Positions 1 to 6,807 of a stretch of DNA of 16,979 nucleotides are shown here, piece after piece; positions within the stretch are counted from its first letter, which is position 1; each line of letters starts with the position of its first letter. The stretch is from the NCBI GenBank assembly GCA_030643515.1, contig DAOWLH010000096.1, positions 1 to 16,979 of the forward strand, written 5' to 3'. The stretch comes from Dehalococcoidia bacterium. GTDB taxonomy: Bacteria > Chloroflexota > Dehalococcoidia > Dehalococcoidales > DAOWLH01. The notes under the pieces are model-generated. The model was not told where the DNA came from. It made no database searches and saw only the letters and a list, made by a program, of their open reading frames with translations. The translations under genes were made by a program, and so were the position numbers.

Positions 1-75
1 CTGGCTATTTACAAGCTGCCCCAAGGGCTGCTAAAGTATGACTCTTGCACGGGTTTCTGATCAGAATCGTACAAT

Positions 76-91
76 TGTGGTATAATTATAG
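76..91 (+). promoter_or_regulatory. Extended -10 promoter for leaderless smpB
   Basis: An extended -10 element, TGG plus TATAAT, lies at 78-86. Its last base is 6 nt from the smpB ATG at 92, so transcription would begin on or next to the A of the start codon. No Shine-Dalgarno-like purine run precedes the ATG, and no convincing -35 hexamer is visible, as is common with extended -10 promoters. The base pattern is seen directly; the leaderless start is inferred. Confidence 0.6.
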
Positions 92-544
92 ATGGGAAAG
101 AAGATAGTTGCCACCAACCGCAAGGCATATCACAACTACCTGATTCAGGACAGTATTGAAGCGGGTATAGCCCTCACCGGCACCGAGATAAAATCTATCC
201 GCCAGGGACGGGTGAGCCTGGGTGAAGCCTATGTCCGGCCTGAGGGTGGCGAGCTCTGGCTGCTGGGAGCGCATATTGCCCGCTATGAGGCGGCCAGCGT
301 TTTAAGCCATGAGCCGACCCGGCGGCGGAAGCTGTTGCTGCACCGCCGGGAAATTACAAGCCTGACGGCTAAAATGGCCGAAAAGGGCTTTACCCTGGTT
401 CCGTTGCGGCTGTATATTAAGGGTGGAATTGCCAAGGTCGAGGTCGCTTTGGCCAAGGGGAAGCGGCTGCATGATAAGCGAGAGTCCATCATGCGCCGTG
501 AGGTTGACAGGGAGATAGGCCGCACCCTGAAGCAGCGACGGTAA
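92..544 (+). CDS. smpB: SsrA-binding protein SmpB
   Basis: SmpB binds the tRNA-like domain of tmRNA, brings it with EF-Tu to the empty A site of stalled ribosomes, and is essential for trans-translation. The 150-residue length is normal for the family. The N-terminal stretch ATNRKAYHNYLI, the following GTEIKSIRQGRVSL region and the basic C-terminal tail (LAKGKRLHDKRE, then REIGRTLKQRR) are the hallmark SmpB segments; the tail folds into the mRNA channel. The tmRNA gene starts 33 nt downstream on the same strand, so both halves of the rescue system are adjacent and may be co-transcribed. The ATG is directly behind a TATAAT and lacks a Shine-Dalgarno sequence, suggesting leaderless initiation. 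No other gene function is plausible. Confidence 0.97.
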   Translation: MGKKIVATNRKAYHNYLIQDSIEAGIALTGTEIKSIRQGRVSLGEAYVRPEGGELWLLGAHIARYEAASVLSHEPTRRRKLLLHRREITSLTAKMAEKGFTLVPLRLYIKGGIAKVEVALAKGKRLHDKRESIMRREVDREIGRTLKQRR

Positions 545-577
545 AAAATAGTTGCTTTCTAGGGAAATCTATAAAAT

Positions 578-929
578 GGGGACGCGTGGTTTCGACAGGG
601 GAGGTAGGCTACAGAATTGCAGGCTGAGGTGTCACCGCCCTCACTAAACAGGTGACAAAAATAACTGGCGAACCTGAACTGGTTCTTGCTGGCTAAAAAC
701 AGCTAGCACATCCAACCAGACCTCACCCCGACGGGTCGGGATTGGGTGCCGAAAGATCGGGGTGCCGCCATCGGGACGCCGGTAACGGTGGCGAAAGACA
801 AATCGGCTGGCCTGGCCGGGCCTCGGTCAGCAGAGGTCGGCCGGGTGAGACTAAGAGCTGACTAAACCTGTAGCAGATTCTGGGCAGCCTCTTCTGGACG
901 GGGAGTTCGACTCTCCCCCGTCTCCACCA
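578..929 (+). ncRNA. ssrA: tmRNA (SsrA), tag GEPELVLAG
   Basis: This is a one-piece tmRNA. The 5' end GGGGACG (578-584) pairs with CGTCTCC near the 3' end (919-925), followed by discriminator A and encoded CCA at 927-929. The T-arm with GTTCGACTC (905-913) is present, and the 5' segment GTGGTTTCGACAGG is typical of tmRNAs. The tag frame begins at the resume codon GGC (667) and reads GEPELVLAG, ending at TAA 694-696. Several inverted repeats between 700 and 870 fit the downstream pseudoknots. From memory, Dehalococcoides has the tag GERELVLAG, so the tag is a lineage clue. The ends are set by the acceptor stem pairing. No separate promoter is evident between smpB and this gene. Confidence 0.96.
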
Positions 930-939
930 GATTATTATT

Positions 940-965
940 AGGGGCCGAGCGTGAGGCTCCTTTTG
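940..965 (+). terminator. First terminator after tmRNA
   Basis: GGGGCC (941-946) pairs with GGCTCC (955-960), one pair being G-U, around an 8-nt loop, and TTTT follows. It lies 11 nt past the tmRNA CCA end, as expected for an intrinsic terminator. Confidence 0.7.
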
Positions 966-969
966 TTCT

Positions 970-993
970 GTTAAGCATTTGCTTAACTTTTTT
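970..993 (+). terminator. Second, AT-rich terminator after tmRNA
   Basis: GTTAAGC (970-976), loop ATTT, and GCTTAAC (981-987) form a perfect 7-bp stem followed by six T residues (988-993). With the hairpin just upstream it makes a tandem terminator for the smpB-ssrA unit. It has no T-tract in the opposite direction. Confidence 0.75.
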
Positions 994-1076
994 AGTCGCT
1001 TATTATTTCCTTTAGGGCTTTTATCATCTATATTGTGGATGGTTCGCTTTCGGTATCAATCCGCTCTTTCCAGAGA

Positions 1077-1580
1077 CTAGTTTGGCTGAACCAGTATTGA
1101 AATGGTAGGTTGCCAGACGTATGTATCGCCAAAATCTTTCGCTGGATATATATCGCTCCATCGCAGGGTTGCTACATTATTGGATACTCTATATTTGCCG
1201 GAATCATAAAAACCTCCTCCAGCAAAATCTGGAATCACCCCATAGATTGGACGAGCTACTACTTCAACAGGTTGTTCTCTGTATACATTAAAAATGCCCT
1301 GGACGCTGTCTGTACAACCCCCTGAACTTGCATATCTATCGAATTGAACCCTCTCGCCGCCTGCTTTTATTATGGCAATTTCGATTTGTGCACCTGACCA
1401 CATGATAGACGTTGGTGGTGTCTTCCCATCCGAGAAAGAAACGCAAACGTCTGCATTAACAATTACTTCCACGTAGTCTGGTTGGTCTATGCATCCCAAG
1501 TCAAACAGGACGTCGCATCCAGTATTTCCAATCAACACCAGCACTAGCAACAGTATAGTTATCATTACCCCTTTTTTCAT
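1077..1580 (-). CDS. Hypothetical exported protein, possible lipoprotein
   Basis: I do not recognise this protein. The start at 1580 is chosen because AAGGAG lies 7 nt upstream of it; the ATG two codons earlier (1586) sits almost on top of that ribosome binding site. The 167-residue product opens with KK and a long hydrophobic segment (residues 5-18), then a Cys at 22. The sequence before that Cys (IGNTGC) is a poor lipobox, so it could be a lipoprotein or a cleaved secreted protein. The mature part is rich in Gly, Tyr, Asp and beta-prone residues with several Cys, consistent with a small extracytoplasmic beta domain. The gene is AT-richer than its neighbours and lies just behind the tmRNA gene. 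No function is assigned. Confidence 0.6.
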   Translation of the reverse strand: MKKGVMITILLLVLVLIGNTGCDVLFDLGCIDQPDYVEVIVNADVCVSFSDGKTPPTSIMWSGAQIEIAIIKAGGERVQFDRYASSGGCTDSVQGIFNVYREQPVEVVARPIYGVIPDFAGGGFYDSGKYRVSNNVATLRWSDIYPAKDFGDTYVWQPTISILVQPN

Positions 1581-1586
1581 TGCCAT

Positions 1587-2076
1587 ACTCCTTGAGACGT
1601 TGAGTTATAGGATAAATGAATTGTACTTGGTATTCAAGACACATCTAATCAATTTTAGTATACATAACCTCAGCGAATCATTATCTTTTCAGCGTTGGTG
1701 AAGTGTTAAGATACTATAATCAGGGGCTTCTCCTACCAGGGGAACCTTCGTAATTGGTGCTTAGAGCAGACATAACACTAATGATATATGGGTAGACTAG
1801 GAGAGGTGTGGGGGTGGAACATTCCATTGTTACTTCCGACATCCCCTCTGGCCAATATATTCAGCTTCAAGCCTTTTCTGCTAATTGCGCTGTTTGTCAG
1901 GGAGGCGATGGGCAAGGGGCATGGGCTTCTGAGTCGTGGGTTTCCGGCGTGTCATTGAGCGGCCTGTCCTTAGACCGGAGAGGATGTCTTTCTCGGTTTC
2001 TCGGTGGTTTGCCACCTTTCCACTCATCTTTGAGGTGGCACCATGCAATTGAAAAGAGAAGATCGCTTTAGATGCG
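1587..2076. other. Gene-poor intergenic stretch
   Basis: I see no convincing gene here. Short open frames on both strands lack family resemblance. The stretch holds the candidate promoter of the gene at 1077-1580 and an inverted repeat, GCCACCT (2011-2017) with AGGTGGC (2033-2039), plus a further GGTGG at 2003-2007 that could pair alternatively. That hairpin is about 38 nt past the stop of the 2077-3249 gene and might be a terminator, but it has no clear T-tract. Confidence 0.4.
1609..1637 (-). promoter_or_regulatory. Candidate promoter for the exported protein gene
   Basis: On the minus strand, TTGAAT (1637-1632) and TATCCT (1614-1609) are separated by 17 nt and would start transcription about 20-25 nt before the ATG at 1580. 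The -10 is only a partial match, in an AT-rich region where chance matches are frequent. Confidence 0.35.
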
Positions 2077-3249
2077 CTAAGACCCTGGCATTCTTGCCGG
2101 ATAAATGCCCGAAGACGCCGAATCACCCGCTTCACTAAAGGCGAAGACGCGGTAGTAATAGATTACACCAGCCACTGTTGTCGTATCGCTATATGATTCG
2201 GCATCAGCCGGTAATTGGACGATTACCACGTCGGTCTTAAAAGCGGTGTGCAGGGCTCTTTCGACGCGGTAACCGGTTTCTCTTGATGACCTGTCCTCCC
2301 AGGTCAGGTCTACCCTGTTGGCACTTACAATGCTTACCTGCAGGTTTTGTGGGCCTGCAGGTGGAGTTCCATCCGGGTCTGTGGCTCTCACTGCGATTTT
2401 CCAGACACCATTCGATTTCTCCATGTAGCACATCTGGTACTTATCTTCCTGCAAGCCTCTAGGCTGAATACTCAACTTATATCTGATATCGAGCCTGCCG
2501 TCTGCTAAAAGCGGATACTCCTTAAAATCAGACGGCACCAGTTTTACGCCAAGCGCCCGGCCCATCTCGAAACTCTCCATGTCCCTGGCAATGCCTGCTC
2601 GCCCGCTGAGGCCACGAAAGTTTTCTAAATAGAACCGCATCTTGAAATCAGCCGTCAGGTATTGGTCTGGAATGGTATAGCTGAAACTCTGCGGTATACT
2701 GCCTATCTTGTTGCTAAAGGCTTCTATGTTGTCACTCCAGTTGACGCCATCATCACCGGAAAAGGCAAAATAGAGGGTATCATCGGGTTCAAGACTACCA
2801 AATTCCCATTGTTCCCAGGAGACGGTGACCGTCTGTCCGGAGTAGGAACTCAAGTCCAACTTTGATTGAAGTGTTAAATACCTGTTGGTTGCATCGCCGT
2901 CATGATGACCGTAAAAGGCATCATCGTCGATTTGCCAGTCAGCACCGGCTGCCCAGTTACCGAAGTCGGTCCCGCCGTCGCTAAATATGGTGTCAGATGC
3001 ACTTATGGTTATGTTGTCAATATAGGCTCGCTCATCTTTGTCGTCATAGGCCGGCCCCAGGTAGCTGAGGCACTTTTCAAGATCGTAGGAATTGAAAGCG
3101 TTCCAGAAGTCAATAATTACCTGTTTGCCGAGCTCGGCATCCGGAGACAGCGGTTGCTGGTCCAAGGATGTGCTATCCTCTGAAGAACAGCTGGGCAGGA
3201 GTAATACTAGGGAGATTGCGCCAATTAATACTGGTCTGGGTATGCTCAT
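2077..3249 (-). CDS. Lipoprotein with split NTF2-like fold, inserted beta-sandwich and FnIII domain
   Basis: The 390-residue product begins with a lipoprotein signal peptide: basic Arg5, a hydrophobic core, and lipobox LPSC with Cys21 as the lipidated residue. Residues 37-66 (GKQVIIDFWNAFNSYDLEKC and on) look like the first helix of an NTF2/SnoaL-like domain. Residues about 71-214 are a separate Trp/Gly/Asp-rich unit resembling jelly-roll or MAM/LamG-like modules. The NTF2-like sequence appears to resume at about 215-290, with the typical end VWKIAV. A fibronectin type III domain fills about 296-380 (NRVDLTWEDRSSRETGYRVE, then YYYRVFAFSEAG). No catalytic motif is seen, so an envelope-anchored binding role is likely. 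Domain names are from pattern recognition, not a search. There is no Shine-Dalgarno sequence; the promoter implies a very short leader. Confidence 0.75.
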   Translation of the reverse strand: MSIPRPVLIGAISLVLLLPSCSSEDSTSLDQQPLSPDAELGKQVIIDFWNAFNSYDLEKCLSYLGPAYDDKDERAYIDNITISASDTIFSDGGTDFGNWAAGADWQIDDDAFYGHHDGDATNRYLTLQSKLDLSSYSGQTVTVSWEQWEFGSLEPDDTLYFAFSGDDGVNWSDNIEAFSNKIGSIPQSFSYTIPDQYLTADFKMRFYLENFRGLSGRAGIARDMESFEMGRALGVKLVPSDFKEYPLLADGRLDIRYKLSIQPRGLQEDKYQMCYMEKSNGVWKIAVRATDPDGTPPAGPQNLQVSIVSANRVDLTWEDRSSRETGYRVERALHTAFKTDVVIVQLPADAESYSDTTTVAGVIYYYRVFAFSEAGDSASSGIYPARMPGS

Positions 3250-3252
3250 GTA

Positions 3253-3288
3253 TCTGTCAATTATAGCCTAACGGTTGGGTTGAATCAA
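3253..3288 (-). promoter_or_regulatory. Sigma70-type promoter for the lipoprotein gene
   Basis: On the minus strand, TTGATT (3288-3283), a 17-nt spacer and TATAAT (3265-3260) make a near-consensus promoter. The expected start is about 3253, only some 3 nt ahead of the ATG at 3249, which fits the missing ribosome binding site. Confidence 0.6.
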
Positions 3289-3577
3289 TTTAGCTTGTTG
3301 CGGGATGGTGATGTAGCCGCCTTTTGAGCTATAGGCGGATGAACATTTGGTTGCGTTAGTCCCCAATATCTCCAACTTTATCTAAACGAATATGTGTTTC
3401 GTTATAACTATCGCAAGGCAGAAGTTCCCATGTTTAAGATATTCTTTTCTCGGATTTCTTGATGGGTTGCGATGTCTCAGCAAGTATTTTACGGAATTGC
3501 TTTTTGTATTATGATTTTTCCTGCTAATCTTCTTTTTGTATGGGCTTGTCTCGGTGCCGATGGAGGAAGCTGCGTCT
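3289..3577. other. Intergenic stretch without a supported gene
   Basis: This is AT-rich sequence between the lipoprotein promoter and the end of the YtfJ-like gene. It contains small inverted repeats, such as CCGCCT/AGGCGG around 3318-3341 and AACGAA/TTCGTT around 3384-3402, none with a convincing T-tract. Short open frames on the plus strand begin here but run into the antisense of the next gene and show no family features. Confidence 0.4.
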
Positions 3578-3847
3578 CTACGCGCTGCCTGTCAGCGCCC
3601 GCTCCAGCACTTCTTTTATCTCCGGGGCCTCTTTTATCAGCTCCTCCAGAGGTACTTCCTCTCCGCTTGTGCGAAAAGCTCTCGGGGTCTTTAACGAGAC
3701 CACTATTACCGCCAGCGGCTGCTTGATACCCATAAAAGCGCTGCCTGCCCTTGTTGACCAGCGCCTCAGGGAGACCCGGTTGACCGGTATCAGCGTTTGA
3801 CCGGCTGCCGAAACCGGGCCATCAACGATTATCTTGTTCATCTCCAT
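3578..3847 (-). CDS. Small YtfJ-like protein lacking the Gly-rich linker
   Basis: This 89-residue protein is the last gene of a three-gene set. Its layout mirrors YtfJ two genes upstream: an N-terminal segment with GQTLIPV (YtfJ has GNTLIPL), then a beta strand PLAVIVVS (YtfJ has PVAVIIIG), then a helical tail rich in Glu and Leu (residues 66-86). The Gly-rich loop between the first two blocks is missing. I therefore read it as a diverged, shortened relative of the YtfJ/GerW family, though the similarity is short and could mislead. It has no signal peptide or membrane segment. The start overlaps the end of the DUF2953 gene: an ATG at 3847, and an in-frame ATG at 3841 forming an ATGA overlap with the upstream stop. 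Either could be used, with translational coupling likely. Confidence 0.7.
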   Translation of the reverse strand: MEMNKIIVDGPVSAAGQTLIPVNRVSLRRWSTRAGSAFMGIKQPLAVIVVSLKTPRAFRTSGEEVPLEELIKEAPEIKEVLERALTGSA

Positions 3848-4425
3848 TTTGGAAATACCACTTTTTTTATAACTCTTAGAGTCGGTAGTGAGAAGATAAA
3901 CCTGAGAACCGGAATCACCAGCCGGATGGGCAGCAGTCTTACCGCTGCCTGAGCATGACCTTCCAGTATGGCCGCTCCTTCAAAAGAGGGCTGTATCAGG
4001 ATATGGCGTCTTGTTGAAGCCGGCAGGAGGATTAAAGATGGGCCGATGACAGCCATGAGAAGTCCGGTATCGGCCGGGTCATCAAGCCCCACCTTGAAAT
4101 CTGCCCTTGCCCGCCTTATCTTAAGAGAGCCGAGTACATCAGTCACCAGGATTTTGAGCTGCCCCGGTAGTCCCCTGGTCCGTATTATGTTGATGAAGTC
4201 CCGGGCCCCTATCCTCTTCTTCTTCCTCTGCTTTTCCGGTTTTACAGGTCTGGCCTTTTTCTTGCCCTTTGCCATTTCCCTGCTGACCAGACCAAAGAGC
4301 CACTTCAGCTTCAGGCTGAACCTTGTACCGCTGCCGACATCAAGGCGCAGGGCCAGTTCAAGTGGTATGCTGAGAAGGAGCAAAAAGAGTACTGCCAGGC
4401 TGGCCAGAGCTACGATTAGCCACAA
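3838..4425 (-). CDS. DUF2953 membrane-anchored protein (YtfI-like)
   Basis: The product is 195 residues. A single hydrophobic anchor (about residues 2-25, WLIVALASLAVLFLLLLSIP) is followed by a short beta segment with LKWLFGLV, a strongly basic linker (about 53-73, many Lys and Arg) and a C-terminal part with FKVGLDDPADTGLLMAVIGP, characteristic of DUF2953. In Bacillus the family member YtfI is encoded next to YtfJ, and the same order is seen here. Its biochemical role is unknown to me. The start is a TTG 4 nt after the ytfJ stop, with AGAGG about 9 nt upstream; no ATG is available in frame nearby, so the start is less certain than the family call. Confidence 0.8.
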   Translation of the reverse strand: MWLIVALASLAVLFLLLLSIPLELALRLDVGSGTRFSLKLKWLFGLVSREMAKGKKKARPVKPEKQRKKKRIGARDFINIIRTRGLPGQLKILVTDVLGSLKIRRARADFKVGLDDPADTGLLMAVIGPSLILLPASTRRHILIQPSFEGAAILEGHAQAAVRLLPIRLVIPVLRFIFSLPTLRVIKKVVFPKWR

Positions 4426-4429
4426 CCGC

Positions 4430-4819
4430 TTATGCCTCTTTTCCCTCTTTTCCCTTTTTCCCTTCCCACCACTTTTCCATAAACTTCTCCATGGCGTTGG
4501 GGACAGCCTCGCCTATCCTTCCAATGGCGGTGGCCAAACTGCCCATAATCGGCTCTATCCTGACGCCTTCTTTGCCGATGATGATGACGGCCACCGGCTT
4601 TACCCCGGCACCGCCACCAGTGCCGGCTCCGGTGCTATCGCCCTTTTGCTTGTTGCCTTTACCGGAGCCGGCCACGACACCAAAGCCAAAACCGATGCTT
4701 ATCAGTGGGATTAAGGTATTGCCCTCAAATGTCATTGGCTCCCCGACCACGGTCTTGGTGCTGAGCACCTTTTCAATTTCCTCAAGAGTCGTTCTAACAA
4801 CGCTTTCGACTTCTGCCAT
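4430..4819 (-). CDS. ytfJ: YtfJ / GerW family sporulation-type protein
   Basis: The start is at 4819 because AAGGAGGTG lies 4 nt upstream; a longer frame beginning at 4912 would add a 31-residue hydrophobic extension foreign to the family. The 129-residue protein has the YtfJ arrangement: an N-terminal helix (VESVVRTTLEEIEKVLS), the GEPMTFEGNTLIPLISIGFGFG core, a Gly-rich loop (GAGTGGGAG), the strand KPVAVIIIG, and a charged Lys/Glu-rich tail. In Bacillus YtfJ is a spore-associated protein, and GerW in Streptomyces affects germination. This organism is presumably not a spore former, so a different, undefined role is likely. It heads a three-gene set separated from selB by 105 bp with its own possible promoter. 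Confidence 0.85.
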   Translation of the reverse strand: MAEVESVVRTTLEEIEKVLSTKTVVGEPMTFEGNTLIPLISIGFGFGVVAGSGKGNKQKGDSTGAGTGGGAGVKPVAVIIIGKEGVRIEPIMGSLATAIGRIGEAVPNAMEKFMEKWWEGKKGKEGKEA

Positions 4820-4846
4820 AAAGCACCTCCTTAATGGTATGTTTAC

Positions 4847-4875
4847 ATTATGGCGCACCGGTAATAACAAAGTAA
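4847..4875 (-). promoter_or_regulatory. Candidate promoter upstream of ytfJ
   Basis: On the minus strand, CATAAT (4852-4847) is preceded after 17 nt by TTACTT, a weak -35. It would give a leader of about 20 nt including the strong ribosome binding site. It is supported mainly by position and by the 105-bp gap after selB. Confidence 0.3.
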
Positions 4876-4924
4876 TAAAAAAAAGGGGGAAAAGATTGAA
4901 AATATATGACATTTAATAGCTGAT

Positions 4925-6802
4925 TTAAGCAGCCTTAACCAGAACCCGCACGTCCCCCTGCCGCCGGGTGGTCCCTTCCCGGTCAAGATGGCTTAGTAGC
5001 GGGATGCTATATTTACGGCTGAAACCGAACAGCGAGTGCACATCCTGAATGGAGATTTTGCCCTTTTCCTTAAGAAAGCTGATTATTTCACTCCTGAAAC
5101 TCTGGTAGTGGCTCTTCTCCAAGAGGATGCCGTCGGGAAGTTCAACGAGCATTCCTTGCTGGCACATGAAGCGGACTACATTCTCGCTGTCCGGTATCTG
5201 GGTGGCTATTTCTTTCAAGGCTGGTGGACTGCTGAGGTTGTTTTTAAAAAGTGCCCTAATGCTTCTCACTGTGGCTTCCTGCTGCGCAGAAAGTCTGGGC
5301 TGATGTGATGCCAGGGAGACGGTATCCTCCCGGCGGACTATTTTTTTGGCGTCAATCAGGTTGGCTACCGTCTGGTTGAAGGTTTCCCTGGGTAAGTCCA
5401 GGTAGCTCTGGAGCACCGCCTGGGACAGGCCTTTTTTCAGAGGGTTGGCCTGGTGCTCCTCATGCAGGAGGTTGAGGAAATCTTCGGTCTGCTTTTGCCA
5501 GTGGCCGAGGTCAACGAGGTATGAATCGGTTGCCACCAGCTTCTTAAGCTCCTCAAGCTGGACAACATGGCGGGCTATCTCTGCTTGTGAGTATAAACTT
5601 TCCTTGAGCAGCCCGGCGCGCTCAAGGTATTTGTTTTTTTCCAGTTCTGACAGAATTAGTGGCCCCAGCTCAAGGTTCCTTCTCCGGCTCAGGAATGGAA
5701 TTACCTTATCCAGGTCTCTTCGCCTGTGCTTGGTGGCGAAGGGGTCCAGTATGATGCCGCCGCCAACGGTTTCGGCGGGCGATTGCCGCCTCAGGACAAA
5801 GTGCTCCCCGATAAAAGTGGCCACGTCCTGCTCAAAACGGATTTGGGCCAGCACTGGCTCCGGTGACCGGGTGGCCTTTCTCTCGAGGAGTGTTAACCTC
5901 GCAATAAGCTCCCTTGTTCCCAGGTAGACCATCAGCTCGCTGTTGCTCTTTAAGGGGACTTCCAGCTGTGGCAGCGGCCTTACTTCAGCGTCAACTATAC
6001 GGGCTGTCCTGGCTGTATCCGCCAGCACGATGTCGCCCCGCCTGAGGCTATCTTTTTTAACGCCGGTCAGGTTGAGGGCTACCCGGCTACCCGGCTGGGC
6101 GCTATCCACCATATGTTTGTAGCTCTGGATGGTACGGATGTGGGCCGCAAGTCCTGAGGGAGAAATGGATACGTCATCACCGGTAGACAGGCGGCCGTAG
6201 CTCAAAGTCCCGGTAACGACGACGCCGCTACCCTTCATGGTGAAGACGCGGTCTATAGGCAGCCGAGGCTTGCCGATGTCCTTTCTGGGAACAATTCGGG
6301 CCGCCAGCCGGGCAATGGCCTGCCTAAGCTCCGGCAGTCCGGCGCCGGTTTTACTGCTGACCCTTACTATCGGAGCGCCAGCCAGGCTGGTCTGGGCCAG
6401 CCTTTCGTTGATATCTTTCTCTACCAGCTCCAGCCATTCGGCGTCGTCGGTCAGGTCAACCTTGGTCAGTGCCACCAGGCTGTGCTTGATACCGAGAAGG
6501 TCCAGTATCTGCACGTGCTCCTCGGTTTGTGGCATCCAGCCGTCGTCGGTGGCGACCACCAGCAGGGCGGCGTCAATGCCAGAAAGCCCGGGAACCACAT
6601 TGCGGACGAAGTGTTTGTGACCGGGGACATCAACAAAGCCGACGGTTTCCCCGGAGTCTAGCTGCATCCAGGCAAAACCCAGGTCTATGGTCATGCCGCG
6701 TCTTTTTTCTTCGGGTAACCTGTCCGGGTCTATGGAGGTCAGCGCCTGGATCAGGGCCGACTTGCCGTGGTCAATGTGACCGGCGGTGCCAAAGGTCAGC
6801 AT
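4925..6802 (-). CDS. selB: Selenocysteine-specific elongation factor SelB
   Basis: SelB is the GTPase that delivers Sec-tRNA(Sec) to the ribosome at UGA codons carrying a SECIS hairpin. The N-terminal EF-Tu-like GTPase has G1 GHIDHGKS (residues 8-15), switch I with GMTIDLGFAW (36-45), G3 DVPGH (58-62) and G4 TKVD (113-116). Beta-barrel domains follow to about residue 360, and the C-terminal part (about 370-625) is the winged-helix array that binds the SECIS RNA. At 625 residues the length is normal for a full bacterial SelB. It starts 5 nt after the selA stop with a weak ribosome binding site, so it is probably translated from the selD-selA-selB mRNA. The complete SECIS-binding region fits the hairpin found in selD. 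Confidence 0.97.
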   Translation of the reverse strand: MLTFGTAGHIDHGKSALIQALTSIDPDRLPEEKRRGMTIDLGFAWMQLDSGETVGFVDVPGHKHFVRNVVPGLSGIDAALLVVATDDGWMPQTEEHVQILDLLGIKHSLVALTKVDLTDDAEWLELVEKDINERLAQTSLAGAPIVRVSSKTGAGLPELRQAIARLAARIVPRKDIGKPRLPIDRVFTMKGSGVVVTGTLSYGRLSTGDDVSISPSGLAAHIRTIQSYKHMVDSAQPGSRVALNLTGVKKDSLRRGDIVLADTARTARIVDAEVRPLPQLEVPLKSNSELMVYLGTRELIARLTLLERKATRSPEPVLAQIRFEQDVATFIGEHFVLRRQSPAETVGGGIILDPFATKHRRRDLDKVIPFLSRRRNLELGPLILSELEKNKYLERAGLLKESLYSQAEIARHVVQLEELKKLVATDSYLVDLGHWQKQTEDFLNLLHEEHQANPLKKGLSQAVLQSYLDLPRETFNQTVANLIDAKKIVRREDTVSLASHQPRLSAQQEATVRSIRALFKNNLSSPPALKEIATQIPDSENVVRFMCQQGMLVELPDGILLEKSHYQSFRSEIISFLKEKGKISIQDVHSLFGFSRKYSIPLLSHLDREGTTRRQGDVRVLVKAA

Positions 6803-6807
6803 AATAA

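Noticed and set aside
1..60. Possible 3' end of an upstream plus-strand gene
   Set aside because: Two frames are open to stops at 37-39 and 58-60, but neither short tail is recognisable, so no gene end can be assigned.
1808..2135. Overlapping short open frames on both strands in the 1.8-2.1 kb gap
   Set aside because: Unusual composition, no family resemblance, and the plus-strand frame would start at GTG in a G-rich run; not enough to call a gene or a pseudogene.
3968..4714. A 248-residue open frame on the plus strand
   Set aside because: It spans antisense DUF2953 and ytfJ genes, has a low-complexity Pro/Ser/Leu-rich product and no ribosome binding site.
4430..4912. ytfJ extended to 4912
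   Set aside because: The strong ribosome binding site AAGGAGGTG serves the ATG at 4819, and the added N-terminus is not part of the YtfJ family.
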